Positions 1-5,511 of a stretch of 9,202 nucleotides of DNA are shown one piece after another; the stretch's first letter is position 1, and each line of letters begins with the position of its first letter. The DNA comes from an uncultured Romboutsia sp. (GTDB lineage: Bacteria > Bacillota > Clostridia > Peptostreptococcales > Peptostreptococcaceae). Under the pieces are notes generated by a model that saw only the letters and a program-made list of their open reading frames with translations, was not told the origin of the DNA and did not search any database. A program made the translations under genes and the position numbers. The stretch is taken from the NCBI GenBank assembly GCA_937907205.1, contig CALESE010000165.1, forward strand, positions 1 to 9,202, in the 5' to 3' direction.

Positions 1-731
1 TATCTGTAAAACTGATAAGTTTCTTCATTTTCAAACTTACGTACTATTTCTGTACCTCTTAACAAATATACATATCTCTTGTCATTTACATCATTGAAGT
101 TCAATGGTAATGCTGCACCAAGATTATATAACTTATGTTCTTCATCTGTCCATGGTGTATGAATGTGTCCACTATATACCGGACTTCCATTCATGTTCTT
201 TATCATATCTATATCCCAAGTACATAGATCAGAGTGACAGAATATTCTATTTATAGATTCTCCTTTAAAGTGTTCTATTGTTTGTCCAAACAATTCCTTA
301 TCTTCTGTGAAGAACCAAGGCAAATATAAGTCACCATCATTATCAAGATATGGCCTTTCAGTATAGAAGTGTACATTATCATGTTCTTTCATGAATTCGG
401 TGCCAAAAACCATTTCATAAGCATTGTAATGCATATCTTCTTTCTTAGGAGAATAGTAGTCATGATTACCTGCAAGAAAATTGAAACTCTTTACAGGATT
501 TCTTTCTATCATTTCTCTTACCATGTCTTTTACTTTGATGCCAACTAAAGTATTTATAGAATATCTTACATCAAACAAGTCACCTAAGAAAATTACTTTT
601 TGTGCACCATTTGCTACTATCAAACTCTCAATTTCTATAAAGTAATTTTCCATTTCTTCAAGCCATTGTATTGAATTTGTCTTTGTTCCAAAATGGAAAT
701 CACCTATCACTAAAGTATCTTTTTCATTCAT
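1..731 (-). CDS. Metallophosphoesterase, SbcD/Mre11 (T4 gp47)-like nuclease subunit, 3' end outside window
   Basis: The frame is open from ATG at 731 to the left edge, giving 243 residues with the C-terminus missing. All calcineurin-type metallophosphoesterase motifs appear in order: D11-x-H13 (GDFHFG), G50-D51-x-x-D54 (GDLFD), G88-N89-H90-D91 (GNHDYY), C165-H166 (CHSD) and G188-H189-x-H191 (GHIHTP). These residues bind the two catalytic metals in this superfamily. In phages the usual version is the gp47/SbcD subunit, which works with an SMC-like ATPase (gp46/SbcC) to process DNA ends in recombination and replication. That role is inferred: no ATPase is visible, though it could lie just beyond the left edge. 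A stand-alone phosphodiesterase remains possible. The start follows an A/T-rich leader with a candidate minus promoter about 20 bp upstream. The second ATG at 727 is out of frame and stops quickly. Confidence 0.9.
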   Translation of the reverse strand, partial: MNEKDTLVIGDFHFGTKTNSIQWLEEMENYFIEIESLIVANGAQKVIFLGDLFDVRYSINTLVGIKVKDMVREMIERNPVKSFNFLAGNHDYYSPKKEDMHYNAYEMVFGTEFMKEHDNVHFYTERPYLDNDGDLYLPWFFTEDKELFGQTIEHFKGESINRIFCHSDLCTWDIDMIKNMNGSPVYSGHIHTPWTDEEHKLYNLGAALPLNFNDVNDKRYVYLLRGTEIVRKFENEETYQFYR

Positions 732-751
732 AAAATAATGTTTATACTAAA

Positions 752-784
752 TTAAAATAGAAACAAAATAATTGCAATTTCAAA
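752..784 (-). promoter_or_regulatory. Candidate minus-strand promoter for the phosphoesterase gene
   Basis: Read on the minus strand, TTTGAAA (complement of 778-784) is followed after 21 bp from TTTG by TATTTTAA (complement of 752-759). Bacteroidota promoters have TTTG near -33 and TAnnTTTG near -7, so this fits loosely with a spacer 2 bp longer than in the plus-strand promoters. It lacks the TTCTATATTT core of the other five. The start would fall near 745, leaving a very short leader before ATG 731. Confidence 0.45.
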
Positions 785-792
785 GATTTTAT

Positions 793-823
793 TTTGAAAT
801 TTATTTTGTTTGTTCTATATTTT
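793..823 (+). promoter_or_regulatory. Promoter P1a, TTTG-N19-TATATTTT
   Basis: TTTG at 793-796, a 19-bp spacer and TATATTTT at 816-823 fit the Bacteroidota -33/-7 pattern. Start predicted near 829. TTTGAAA begins exactly 20 bp before TTCTATAT, the same spacing as in the copies at 837, 1884, 5446 and 6596. It is the upstream member of the tandem pair. Confidence 0.8.
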
Positions 824-836
824 AAACGTTAAAAAT

Positions 837-867
837 TTTGAAATTTATTTTGTTTGTTCTATATTTT
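837..867 (+). promoter_or_regulatory. Promoter P1b, second tandem copy
   Basis: Identical to P1a, shifted by 44 bp: TTTG at 837-840 and TATATTTT at 860-867. Start predicted near 873, giving a leader of about 30 nt before ATG 903. It drives genes 903 and probably 1446. Confidence 0.8.
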
Positions 868-902
868 AAACGTTAAAATTATTAAGTAAAATTATTAAGA
901 TT

Positions 903-1415
903 ATGAAAAGAAATATTTATACAACAAGTGCTAAAGATTATTATGATAATGCTCCAATGATGGATATGTATTCCTTCTTAGCTTCAGAAGGTTATGATAT
1001 TAACAATAACCCACAGATAACTAAAGAAGTTCTTGATAAATTATATAAGAATAAGACAATTCTTTGGTCTACAGATATTCAACATTCAATGGGTGTATAT
1101 AAAAATGGTTCTGTTATAGATATGCATTTATCTCATAATGAAATATGCGCTTGTAGAGTAGTTAAGATTAAAAAAGAATATTATCTTAAAGATATTGGTG
1201 TTAAAGATAATGAAGAATATGAAGAGTTATTTAATACATTTCCAGAATATAGTTTTGAATGTGCAATGTGTACTGTAAAATTTACTAAAGTTGGTGATAC
1301 ATTTGTACTTCCTGAAGATATTCATGCTAGCAAAAGTTATGAATGGATCAATAGATTGAGATATAACATTAGCAACGGGAATTATGCAAAAGCAGGAATG
1401 GCTATGACTTATTGA
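903..1415 (+). CDS. Unknown phage protein, 170 aa
   Basis: Not recognised. The 170-residue product is soluble-looking, mildly acidic and rich in Tyr, Asn and Lys, with no signal peptide or membrane segment. It has four Cys: a C-x-C pair (ICACRV) near residues 82-84 and C-x-x-C (CAMC) near residues 119-122. Two such pairs could bind a metal, but the spacing does not match a zinc-finger family I can name. The start is the first ATG after promoter P1b, preceded by A/T-rich sequence with no Shine-Dalgarno, as is usual in Bacteroidota. It ends in TGA, 30 bp before the next gene, so the two are probably co-transcribed. Confidence 0.85.
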   Translation: MKRNIYTTSAKDYYDNAPMMDMYSFLASEGYDINNNPQITKEVLDKLYKNKTILWSTDIQHSMGVYKNGSVIDMHLSHNEICACRVVKIKKEYYLKDIGVKDNEEYEELFNTFPEYSFECAMCTVKFTKVGDTFVLPEDIHASKSYEWINRLRYNISNGNYAKAGMAMTY

Positions 1416-1445
1416 TTAACTTAAATATAGACAATAAAATACGCT

Positions 1446-1799
1446 ATGAAAAGAGATTATACATTAAATGAATTGTCAAAGATGGTAAAGAAGAATTATT
1501 TAGATTCATTACCAGTCAATGTTGTTGAAATGCAACGTTATATTAATGAACTAGAAATTCAAGTAAAGGAATTGAATGTGGAAAATAAGTCATTGAAGAA
1601 AACCATCGAGAATGACAAATTTAATGTTGAGAATGATCCTTCTTATGTATTAGGAAAAGCAGTTGCAAAGTATGTGAAAGATACAATCAAGACTGATATA
1701 ATGAAGAATTTGAATGTTGAAGTTGATTCCGAATGGGATCCTTATTCAGGACAGCAAGAACATTATCATAAAACAGAAATTTCTTGGAATGAAGAATAA
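1446..1799 (+). CDS. Unknown coiled-coil protein, 117 aa
   Basis: Not recognised by family. Residues of about 25-57 (VVEMQRYINELEIQVKEL and onward) have regular heptad-like spacing of Val/Ile/Leu among Glu, Lys and Asn, which predicts a coiled coil. The C-terminal part is acidic and ends in WNEE. There is no signal peptide or catalytic motif. It may be a dimerising accessory or regulatory protein, which is inference only. It is second in the two-gene unit behind the duplicated promoter and is followed by a hairpin at 1851-1867. The ATG at 1446 is the first in frame and is preceded by AAAATACGCT. Confidence 0.82.
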   Translation: MKRDYTLNELSKMVKKNYLDSLPVNVVEMQRYINELEIQVKELNVENKSLKKTIENDKFNVENDPSYVLGKAVAKYVKDTIKTDIMKNLNVEVDSEWDPYSGQQEHYHKTEISWNEE

Positions 1800-1850
1800 A
1801 ATTTTGAAATTTTAACTTTAGTTCTTGAACAGAACTGAAAGTGATGTTCA

Positions 1851-1867
1851 TTAGAATTTTATTCTAA
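1851..1867 (+). terminator. Weak hairpin after gene 1446, possible terminator
   Basis: TTAGAAT (1851-1857), a TTT loop and ATTCTAA (1861-1867) form a perfect 7-bp A/T-rich stem, followed by ATTTATTTG rather than a clean T run. It lies between two transcription units, so a terminator is reasonable but the stem is weak. Just upstream, 1803-1835 has a TTTGAAA followed by GTTCTTGAACAGAAC, which resembles a degraded copy of the promoter without its -7 element. Confidence 0.35.
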
Positions 1868-1883
1868 ATTTATTTGCGACAAG

Positions 1884-1914
1884 TTTGAAATAAATCAAAG
1901 TTGTTCTATATTTT
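1884..1914 (+). promoter_or_regulatory. Promoter P2, TTTG-N19-TATATTTT
   Basis: TTTG at 1884-1887, 19 bp, then TATATTTT at 1907-1914. It is followed by ATGTTAAATATTAAA at 1917-1931, identical to the sequence at 6629-6643 in P4 and at the same distance from the -7 element. Start predicted near 1920. This places the ATG at 1917 at or before the transcript start, so that ATG is not a usable start codon. Confidence 0.8.
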
Positions 1915-1940
1915 ATATGTTAAATATTAAAATAAAAATA

Positions 1941-2606
1941 ATGACATATACAGCAACATTATCAAGTACATTAGCTAAGTTATCAACTCTTAAGGAAAAG
2001 AGCAAGTATACTCGATATCTTATGGATCTTTATTGTACTGAAGAAGAAACTATTCATAATGCATTGTCTGGTCTATTCAAGACAAAGGTATTGTGTCAGA
2101 AGAAGTACAACATTTTCTGGGTTGTGAATATTTCTGCTAAGAATAACAGAATTGTTACAGATAATATTATTCCTATATTTGTAAGTAAAGTAAAGTATGG
2201 ATATAGAATGACTCCTATTCCTTATCCATTCCTTAAGGATATGTATCGAGTTAAGGATACAAAGTATATGGATTATGTAATTGGTAAGCATGGTATTGCT
2301 GATTTTACTTTGACTGATGATAATGATTTTCCTGTATTTGAAGAAAATGACAATCTTGATGATGCACTAATTTTCACATAGTATGATGATGCTATAAAGT
2401 ACAGAAGTTTGTTCATTGAATATACAAAGGAAAAGAAGAAGAAAACTGATGAACGACATGCAAATGGTATCTTCACTATTGGTGAAATTGCAAAGAAGCT
2501 TGGAATTTCAGAAACTGATTTGAAGATTATTGATAGTGAAGAAAATGATTATATGTTTTATGATGGTACTAGACCAGAAGATTTTGGAGAAATAGACACT
2601 TATTAA
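1941..2606 (+). CDS. Unknown phage protein, 222 codons with an in-frame TAG at codon 147
   Basis: Read straight through, the frame runs from ATG 1941 to TAA 2604-2606, with one TAG at 2379-2381. The part before it (146 residues) ends ...NLDDALIFT. The part after it begins YDDAIKYRSLF, has no ATG of its own until near its end (about 2553), and reads as normal protein, including FTIGEIAKKLGISETDLK, which looks like a helix-turn-helix (positions 2470-2525). Codon use is the same on both sides. This is best described as one gene that is read through, suppressed or broken by a point change such as CAG to TAG. A TTG start at 2409 for the second part is possible but weak. I chose ATG 1941 because ATG 1917 lies in the promoter start region. 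Function is not recognised. Confidence 0.7.
2379..2381 (+). other. In-frame TAG codon splitting a continuous reading frame
   Basis: The codons around it read ACA-TAG-TAT. The same frame is open for 75 codons downstream and stops at TAA 2604-2606. Glutamine is one substitution away (CAG) and is also the amino acid inserted at TAG in recoded gut phages (genetic code 15). No other long gene here contains an in-frame TAG, so a wholesale code change is not supported by this window alone. Confidence 0.8.
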
Positions 2607-2615
2607 TTTAGAAAT

Positions 2616-3206
2616 ATGAATTTAACAACAGCTATATCAATTGTAAATGATGGTATGCTTATTGGTCCACATAAAGGTTGTCCAATTCTTTATGTTAAAG
2701 ATGAGGATAATCCAGACCAGTTTCAAGCATTGAATACAAAAGAATTCTATGAATATCTTAAGAAACAGAGAATATTCAGAGATGTATCAAGCTATTGTAG
2801 AACTGCATTCTACCTATCTTGGTTCTATATAGATAATGGTGAAGTAAAGACAGATAGTGCATCAATAACATTGCAAGAAGCTTATCCATTGTCTAAATTA
2901 CAATATGATGATACAGTTCATGATATGTATGTTTGGAATATTCTTAGAAATGGTTTGAACTATATTTGGACAGCAAGTTTTCCAAATGAAGAGTTTCCTA
3001 TGGAATATTCTGGTGATTTACATGATGACTTGCAACAGATATATGGAGTATATGAGAAAGTACAGAGCAAGTTTGGTGATAAGCTTGATAAGTCTACATT
3101 TATTCAAGCTGTAAACAGTAAATTGCAAAAGCGTGAGGTATATGACTTTACTGAAGAGAATATTGAATATGTAATAGATTATTTAAGAAACATTTTAAAA
3201 AAGTAA
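2616..3206 (+). CDS. Unknown phage protein, 196 aa
   Basis: Not recognised. The product is acidic and soluble with no signal or membrane segment. The N-terminal half looks beta-rich (GMLIGPHKGCPILYVKD, TAFYLSWFYIDNG). The C-terminal third looks helical (LQQIYGVYEKVQSKFGDKL, IEYVIDYLRNILKK), ending in a Lys-rich tail. Residues 10-30 are rich in Gly and Pro, as in a small sheet with tight turns. It starts 9 bp after the TAA of the preceding gene and ends 4 bp before the next, so it sits inside the operon from promoter P2. The ATG at 2616 is the first in frame. Confidence 0.85.
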   Translation: MNLTTAISIVNDGMLIGPHKGCPILYVKDEDNPDQFQALNTKEFYEYLKKQRIFRDVSSYCRTAFYLSWFYIDNGEVKTDSASITLQEAYPLSKLQYDDTVHDMYVWNILRNGLNYIWTASFPNEEFPMEYSGDLHDDLQQIYGVYEKVQSKFGDKLDKSTFIQAVNSKLQKREVYDFTEENIEYVIDYLRNILKK

Positions 3207-3210
3207 AATT

Positions 3211-3882
3211 ATGGTAGCTTATAAGAAATTTACAAAATCAGAAAGAGAAAGTGTAGTTCGTGCAATGACTAAAAATGTTATTGAGAAAGAATACAAACCA
3301 ATTATGTCCAATGTAGAAAATGAACTTACATCATTATTCATGAAGGATATTCCAAATGATGTATTCGAGTTTGAAAAGAAGTATCCTCATCTTATTGATA
3401 AGGGCGATGTGATATTATATGGATATGATTTCTTGACAAAAGAAGATAAAGAAAAGCATAATATTCTTAGTAGATGGAATCATATTGGTCCTTGCTTCAA
3501 TGTAAATAATATTTACAACAAGATGATTGATGGTGTTAGTATTCATGAATTTCAAATTGATGATACTTTGGTAAAATACATTAAGAAGAATGCACCAGAG
3601 ATTGCAGAGAAAATCAAAACAATTACTATAAAGAGATTGGACTTGCAAGATTGGTCTGATAAGCTTTCTTGTACATTAGGTGTCATCACAACTATCAACA
3701 AGTTGAAGGAAGAGTTTCCTGAAGCATATACTGTTTATGTAAAGTTGTATGGTGAACCTGGTTCACCTTGCAAAAAGGTAAAAGATGATAAGGGTAACGA
3801 GACTTCTATGTGTGACAATATCGAGAAATTGCGAGCAGAATATAATAAGGTAGTAGATAGTAAGGAAGTAGATAAAAAGTAA
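3211..3882 (+). CDS. Unknown phage protein, 223 aa; faint resemblance to nucleotide-modification-associated Nmad5 proteins
   Basis: The layout is a charged helical N-terminus (KFTKSERESVVRAMTKN), a middle domain around GDVILYGYDF and SRWNHIGPCF, and a helical C-terminal part: EIAEKIKTITIKRLDLQDW, then LGVITTINKLKEEFPEAY. The last segment recalls the 'TTxxLxExWPEA' ending I remember from phage proteins annotated as Nmad5, which are predicted to take part in modified-nucleotide metabolism. This is recollection of a pattern, not a match, and the true family is uncertain. The three Cys in the C-terminal third are not arranged as a known metal site. It follows the previous gene by 4 bp and precedes the next by 10 bp. 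Confidence 0.82.
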   Translation: MVAYKKFTKSERESVVRAMTKNVIEKEYKPIMSNVENELTSLFMKDIPNDVFEFEKKYPHLIDKGDVILYGYDFLTKEDKEKHNILSRWNHIGPCFNVNNIYNKMIDGVSIHEFQIDDTLVKYIKKNAPEIAEKIKTITIKRLDLQDWSDKLSCTLGVITTINKLKEEFPEAYTVYVKLYGEPGSPCKKVKDDKGNETSMCDNIEKLRAEYNKVVDSKEVDKK

Positions 3883-3892
3883 ATAGAGTAGT

Positions 3893-4510
3893 ATGAAGAA
3901 ATATAATTTGAAGTTTGAATTTTGGAATATCAATGTTGATCCAATTAAAGAAAAGGAAGCTAATAAGATTATTTGGATTCTTTCACAAACCAGACATGTA
4001 AAAGATATTTCATTTGCTAATTATGGTGAGATGACGTTTGACCTTTATGATGATAAGCATTGGAATCCTATTGTAGAAGATTTGATGGCATTCAATAGAA
4101 GAAAGTCAAATTGTATGATATTTGATATCCACCTTACTAAAGGAATTGATTACTATGATAAGCTTTTCTTATATCATAGTAACAACAAGAGAATTGGAAA
4201 CTGGGGATATGTTTTATACAATACTGAGACAGGAAAATCAAAGCATACATATTTTATTTATGATGATTTAAATGATTTGATTGGGCATATCAACAAGGCA
4301 TTGAATTCAATGATGAGAAAAGACAATTTCAGTATGGCACATTATGAGTCAAGGGGAAAAATTGTAGGATTGGATAAGTCTGATTATACTAACTGGTTGA
4401 CCGGACATCTTAATGTTAATGATTGGTCTCGTAAGGAATACTCTGATCTTCCTAAGATCTTTATTGACAAGTTGGTTTATCGTAATAACAAGAAGTTCAT
4501 TGAAATGTAA
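3893..4510 (+). CDS. Unknown phage protein, 205 aa
   Basis: Not recognised. It is rich in aromatic residues and in Asn, Asp and Lys, consistent with a mixed alpha/beta soluble protein. Visible segments are KYNLKFEFWNINVDP at the N-terminus, WGYVLYNTETGKSKHTYFIY (likely a beta hairpin near residues 103-122), DDLNDLIGHINKALNSMM (a helix) and WLTGHLNVNDWSRKEYSDLP near the C-terminus. There is no signal peptide. It begins 10 bp after the previous stop and ends with TAA, with a second in-frame TAA five codons on. It is probably part of the P2 operon, since no promoter or terminator separates it from its neighbours. Confidence 0.85.
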   Translation: MKKYNLKFEFWNINVDPIKEKEANKIIWILSQTRHVKDISFANYGEMTFDLYDDKHWNPIVEDLMAFNRRKSNCMIFDIHLTKGIDYYDKLFLYHSNNKRIGNWGYVLYNTETGKSKHTYFIYDDLNDLIGHINKALNSMMRKDNFSMAHYESRGKIVGLDKSDYTNWLTGHLNVNDWSRKEYSDLPKIFIDKLVYRNNKKFIEM

Positions 4511-4543
4511 ATTATGTAAAATAATAGTTCAATAGAAATAATA

Positions 4544-4645
4544 ATGGGTAAAGTAAATGAAGAATCCTCTACTGAAGGATTGGGAATTCCCAATCCTCTT
4601 AGTATTAGAATATGTAAAAGAAGTTGCAAAATCATTATTTGCTAA
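4544..4645 (+). CDS. Small overlapping frame, 33 aa, possible leader peptide or frameshifted N-terminus
   Basis: ATG 4544 is preceded by AATAGAAATAATA, a start context as good as that of the next gene. It reads MGKVNEESSTEGLGIPNPL and then poorer sequence (SIRICKRSCKIIIC), ending in TAA at 4643-4645. It overlaps gene 4557 in another frame and spans the 22-bp palindrome. Its first 19 codons use codons typical of this genome, while the first codons of gene 4557 (CTA, CTG, CTC) are unusual here. A leader peptide, or a frameshift between the two frames, is therefore possible. It could equally be a chance frame. Confidence 0.3.
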   Translation: MGKVNEESSTEGLGIPNPLSIRICKRSCKIIIC

Positions 4646-4769
4646 TGCCACTCTATCTGAAATTGATAGTAATGGTAATATTGTTAATTTAGGTGATGGA
4701 AAAGTTAAAGCAATAGCAGATAGGTGTGTAAAATACGCTAGAATGTTATTAAAGTCATTAAATTCATGA
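4557..4769 (+). CDS. Unknown small helical protein, 70 aa
   Basis: Not recognised. Residues of about 12-30 (PILLVLEYVKEVAKSLFAN) form an amphipathic helix. A short loop with Asp/Asn/Gly follows (SNGNIVNLGDGKV), then a second helix (KAIADRCVKYARMLLKSL). There is no clear membrane segment. The ATG comes directly after an in-frame TAA at 4554-4556, so no longer start exists in this frame. The first 14 codons lie across a 22-bp palindrome and overlap the 4544 frame, so the N-terminus is uncertain. The stop TGA overlaps the next start as ATGA (4766-4769), which implies translational coupling to the lipoprotein gene. Confidence 0.68.
   Translation: MKNPLLKDWEFPILLVLEYVKEVAKSLFANATLSEIDSNGNIVNLGDGKVKAIADRCVKYARMLLKSLNS
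4576..4597. repeat. Perfect 22-bp palindrome at the start of gene 4557
   Basis: The left half AGGATTGGGAA (4576-4586) is exactly complementary to the right half TTCCCAATCCT (4587-4597), centred on an EcoRI site. AATCCTCT also occurs upstream at 4563-4570, so AGGATT (4576-4581) could pair with either AATCCT copy, 4563-4568 or 4592-4597, giving two exclusive foldings. It lies in both overlapping coding frames. A protein-binding operator or an RNA switch at a translation start are both possible; neither is shown. Confidence 0.9.
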
Positions 4770-5131
4770 AAAATAAAAAATTGATTCATGTGATATTTCT
4801 AAATATCTACTTAGCAATATTGTGTTTTGTATATACATCATGTATTACATCAAATGTACCTATTGAAACAACATATCATACTCAAGTAGTTTATGAATAT
4901 CATGACTATTGGTACAAATATCATAAACCATATTATCCTCCAATTCCAAAGAGACCAGTTTATGTTTGTCCTCCATTAAGAGATCCTTATCATCCAGTTT
5001 GGATTCAACACCTATCGTATAAACCAAAACCCAATTGGTTTGGTAATATGCGAAAGGATATGAAAGTACCTAGTAGAGTAGACAGTAGACCTATTTATCC
5101 AAAGAATAAAAATTTTGGTGGTAGACGATGA
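4766..5131 (+). CDS. Small Tyr/Pro/His-rich lipoprotein, 121 aa
   Basis: The N-terminus KNKKLIH is followed by a hydrophobic stretch (VIFLNIYLAILCFVY, residues 9-23) and Cys26 in YTSC, a plausible lipobox for signal peptidase II. The -3 Tyr is not the usual Leu, but Bacteroidota tolerate variation. The mature part is basic and full of Tyr, Pro and His (YHDYWYKYHKPYYPPIPKRP, DPYHPVW) and ends FGGRR. Low-complexity lipoproteins of this sort occur in Bacteroidota genomes. In a phage they could alter the host surface, block superinfection, or serve as an outer-membrane lysis (spanin-like) component. Which one is not decidable here. It is coupled to gene 4557 by the ATGA overlap. Confidence 0.8.
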   Translation: MKNKKLIHVIFLNIYLAILCFVYTSCITSNVPIETTYHTQVVYEYHDYWYKYHKPYYPPIPKRPVYVCPPLRDPYHPVWIQHLSYKPKPNWFGNMRKDMKVPSRVDSRPIYPKNKNFGGRR

Positions 5132-5136
5132 ACTTT

Positions 5137-5186
5137 TAATAGAAATATTCTATTATTAATCTTGAAACGATATTAATATTCGTTTC
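5137..5186 (+). other. Two inverted repeats in the gap between the lipoprotein genes
   Basis: The 95-bp gap 5132-5226 holds two hairpins. TAATAGAA (5137-5144), loop ATA, TTCTATTA (5148-5155) is a perfect 8-bp stem just after the lipoprotein stop. GAAACGA (5164-5170), a 9-nt loop and TCGTTTC (5180-5186) is a perfect 7-bp stem. Neither has a T run, so they are poor intrinsic terminators; they could be mRNA-processing stops or operators for gene 5227. I see no promoter here of the TTCTATATTT type. Confidence 0.55.
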
Positions 5187-5226
5187 ATAATAACATAATT
5201 TAATAACAATATAAATTTAAAAGAAA

Positions 5227-5388
5227 ATGAAAAAGATTTTGGTAGTATTTGCCGCTATTGTGGCAATTAGTTTTGCTTCTTGTGGCAATTCAACTAAGTC
5301 AACTGCATCTGTAAATGACTCAGATACAGTAGTTGTTGACACTGCTGCAGATTCTGTAACAGTTGACTCAGCCGTTGTAGCAAAGTAG
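5227..5388 (+). CDS. Very small lipoprotein, 53 aa, host-like
   Basis: MKKILVVFAAIVAISFASC is a textbook lipoprotein signal: two Lys, a hydrophobic core, then SFASC with the acylated Cys at residue 19. The mature 35 residues are Ser/Thr/Asp/Val/Ala-rich with repeats of the type DSxTVxxD (DSDTVVVD, DSVTVDSAVV). This strongly recalls the small abundant lipoproteins of Bacteroidales hosts, and base composition is less A/T-rich than the neighbours. Capture from the host is a fair inference. It is preceded by AAAAGAAA and ends in TAG; a TAA follows two codons later, so TAG readthrough would add only two residues. It is flanked by hairpins and a strong terminator, so it may be expressed on its own. 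Role unknown; the envelope location is inferred. Confidence 0.85.
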   Translation: MKKILVVFAAIVAISFASCGNSTKSTASVNDSDTVVVDTAADSVTVDSAVVAK

Positions 5389-5414
5389 AATTAATTAATT
5401 CAATTTAAACACAG

Positions 5415-5444
5415 ATGCAGGATTCAAAAGATCCTGCATTTTTT
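5415..5444 (+). terminator. Strong intrinsic terminator after the small lipoprotein gene
   Basis: ATGCAGGAT (5415-5423), a 7-nt loop and ATCCTGCAT (5431-5439) form a perfect 9-bp stem, followed by an unbroken T run at 5439-5444. It ends the transcript of gene 5227 and probably of the P2 operon. The next promoter's TTTG begins two bases later. Confidence 0.92.
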
Positions 5445-5445
5445 G

Positions 5446-5476
5446 TTTGAAATTCTATTTAAAATTTCTATATTTA
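5446..5476 (+). promoter_or_regulatory. Promoter P3 for the 5' nuclease gene
   Basis: TTTG at 5446-5449, 19 bp, then TATATTTA at 5469-5476, preceded by TTC as in the other copies. The start region AAGTAAATATATAAA at 5479-5493 is a looser version of GTTAAATATTAAA. Start predicted near 5482. It directly abuts the terminator. Confidence 0.75.
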
Positions 5477-5511
5477 TAAAGTAAATATATAAATTAATAG
5501 AAAAGTAGATT

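Larger units (their letters stand above)
791..878 (+). repeat. Perfect 44-bp tandem duplication carrying a promoter in each copy
   Basis: Bases 791-834 and 835-878 are identical over 44 bp and directly abut; the bases on either side (790 versus 834, 835 versus 879) no longer match. Each copy holds one complete promoter, from TTTGAAA through TTCTATATTTT to ACGTTAAAA. The unit boundaries match the promoter module, so this looks like a recent duplication or a maintained double promoter in front of gene 903. Confidence 0.95.

Noticed and set aside
1917..1940. Upstream ATG extending gene 1941 by eight residues (MLNIKIKI)
   Set aside because: This ATG lies in the conserved start region of promoter P2 and would be at or before the predicted transcript start; the same ATGTTAAATATTAAA occurs at P4, where it is clearly not a start codon.
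2073..2476. Two minus-strand open frames (2073-2291 and 2273-2476)
   Set aside because: They lie opposite a well-supported plus-strand gene, overlap each other, and have no promoter or start context. They reflect low stop density opposite A/T-rich coding sequence.
2823..2838. GTTCTATATAG inside gene 2616 as an internal promoter
   Set aside because: It lacks the TTTGAAA element 20 bp upstream and does not continue as TATATTT.
3415..3648. Minus-strand open frame of 77 codons
   Set aside because: Antisense to gene 3211, rich in Ile/Asn/Phe as expected for a complement of A/T-rich coding, with no independent signals.
4529..4789. Minus-strand open frame of 86 codons
   Set aside because: Antisense across genes 4557 and 4766, with no start signals; its openness mirrors the plus-strand genes.
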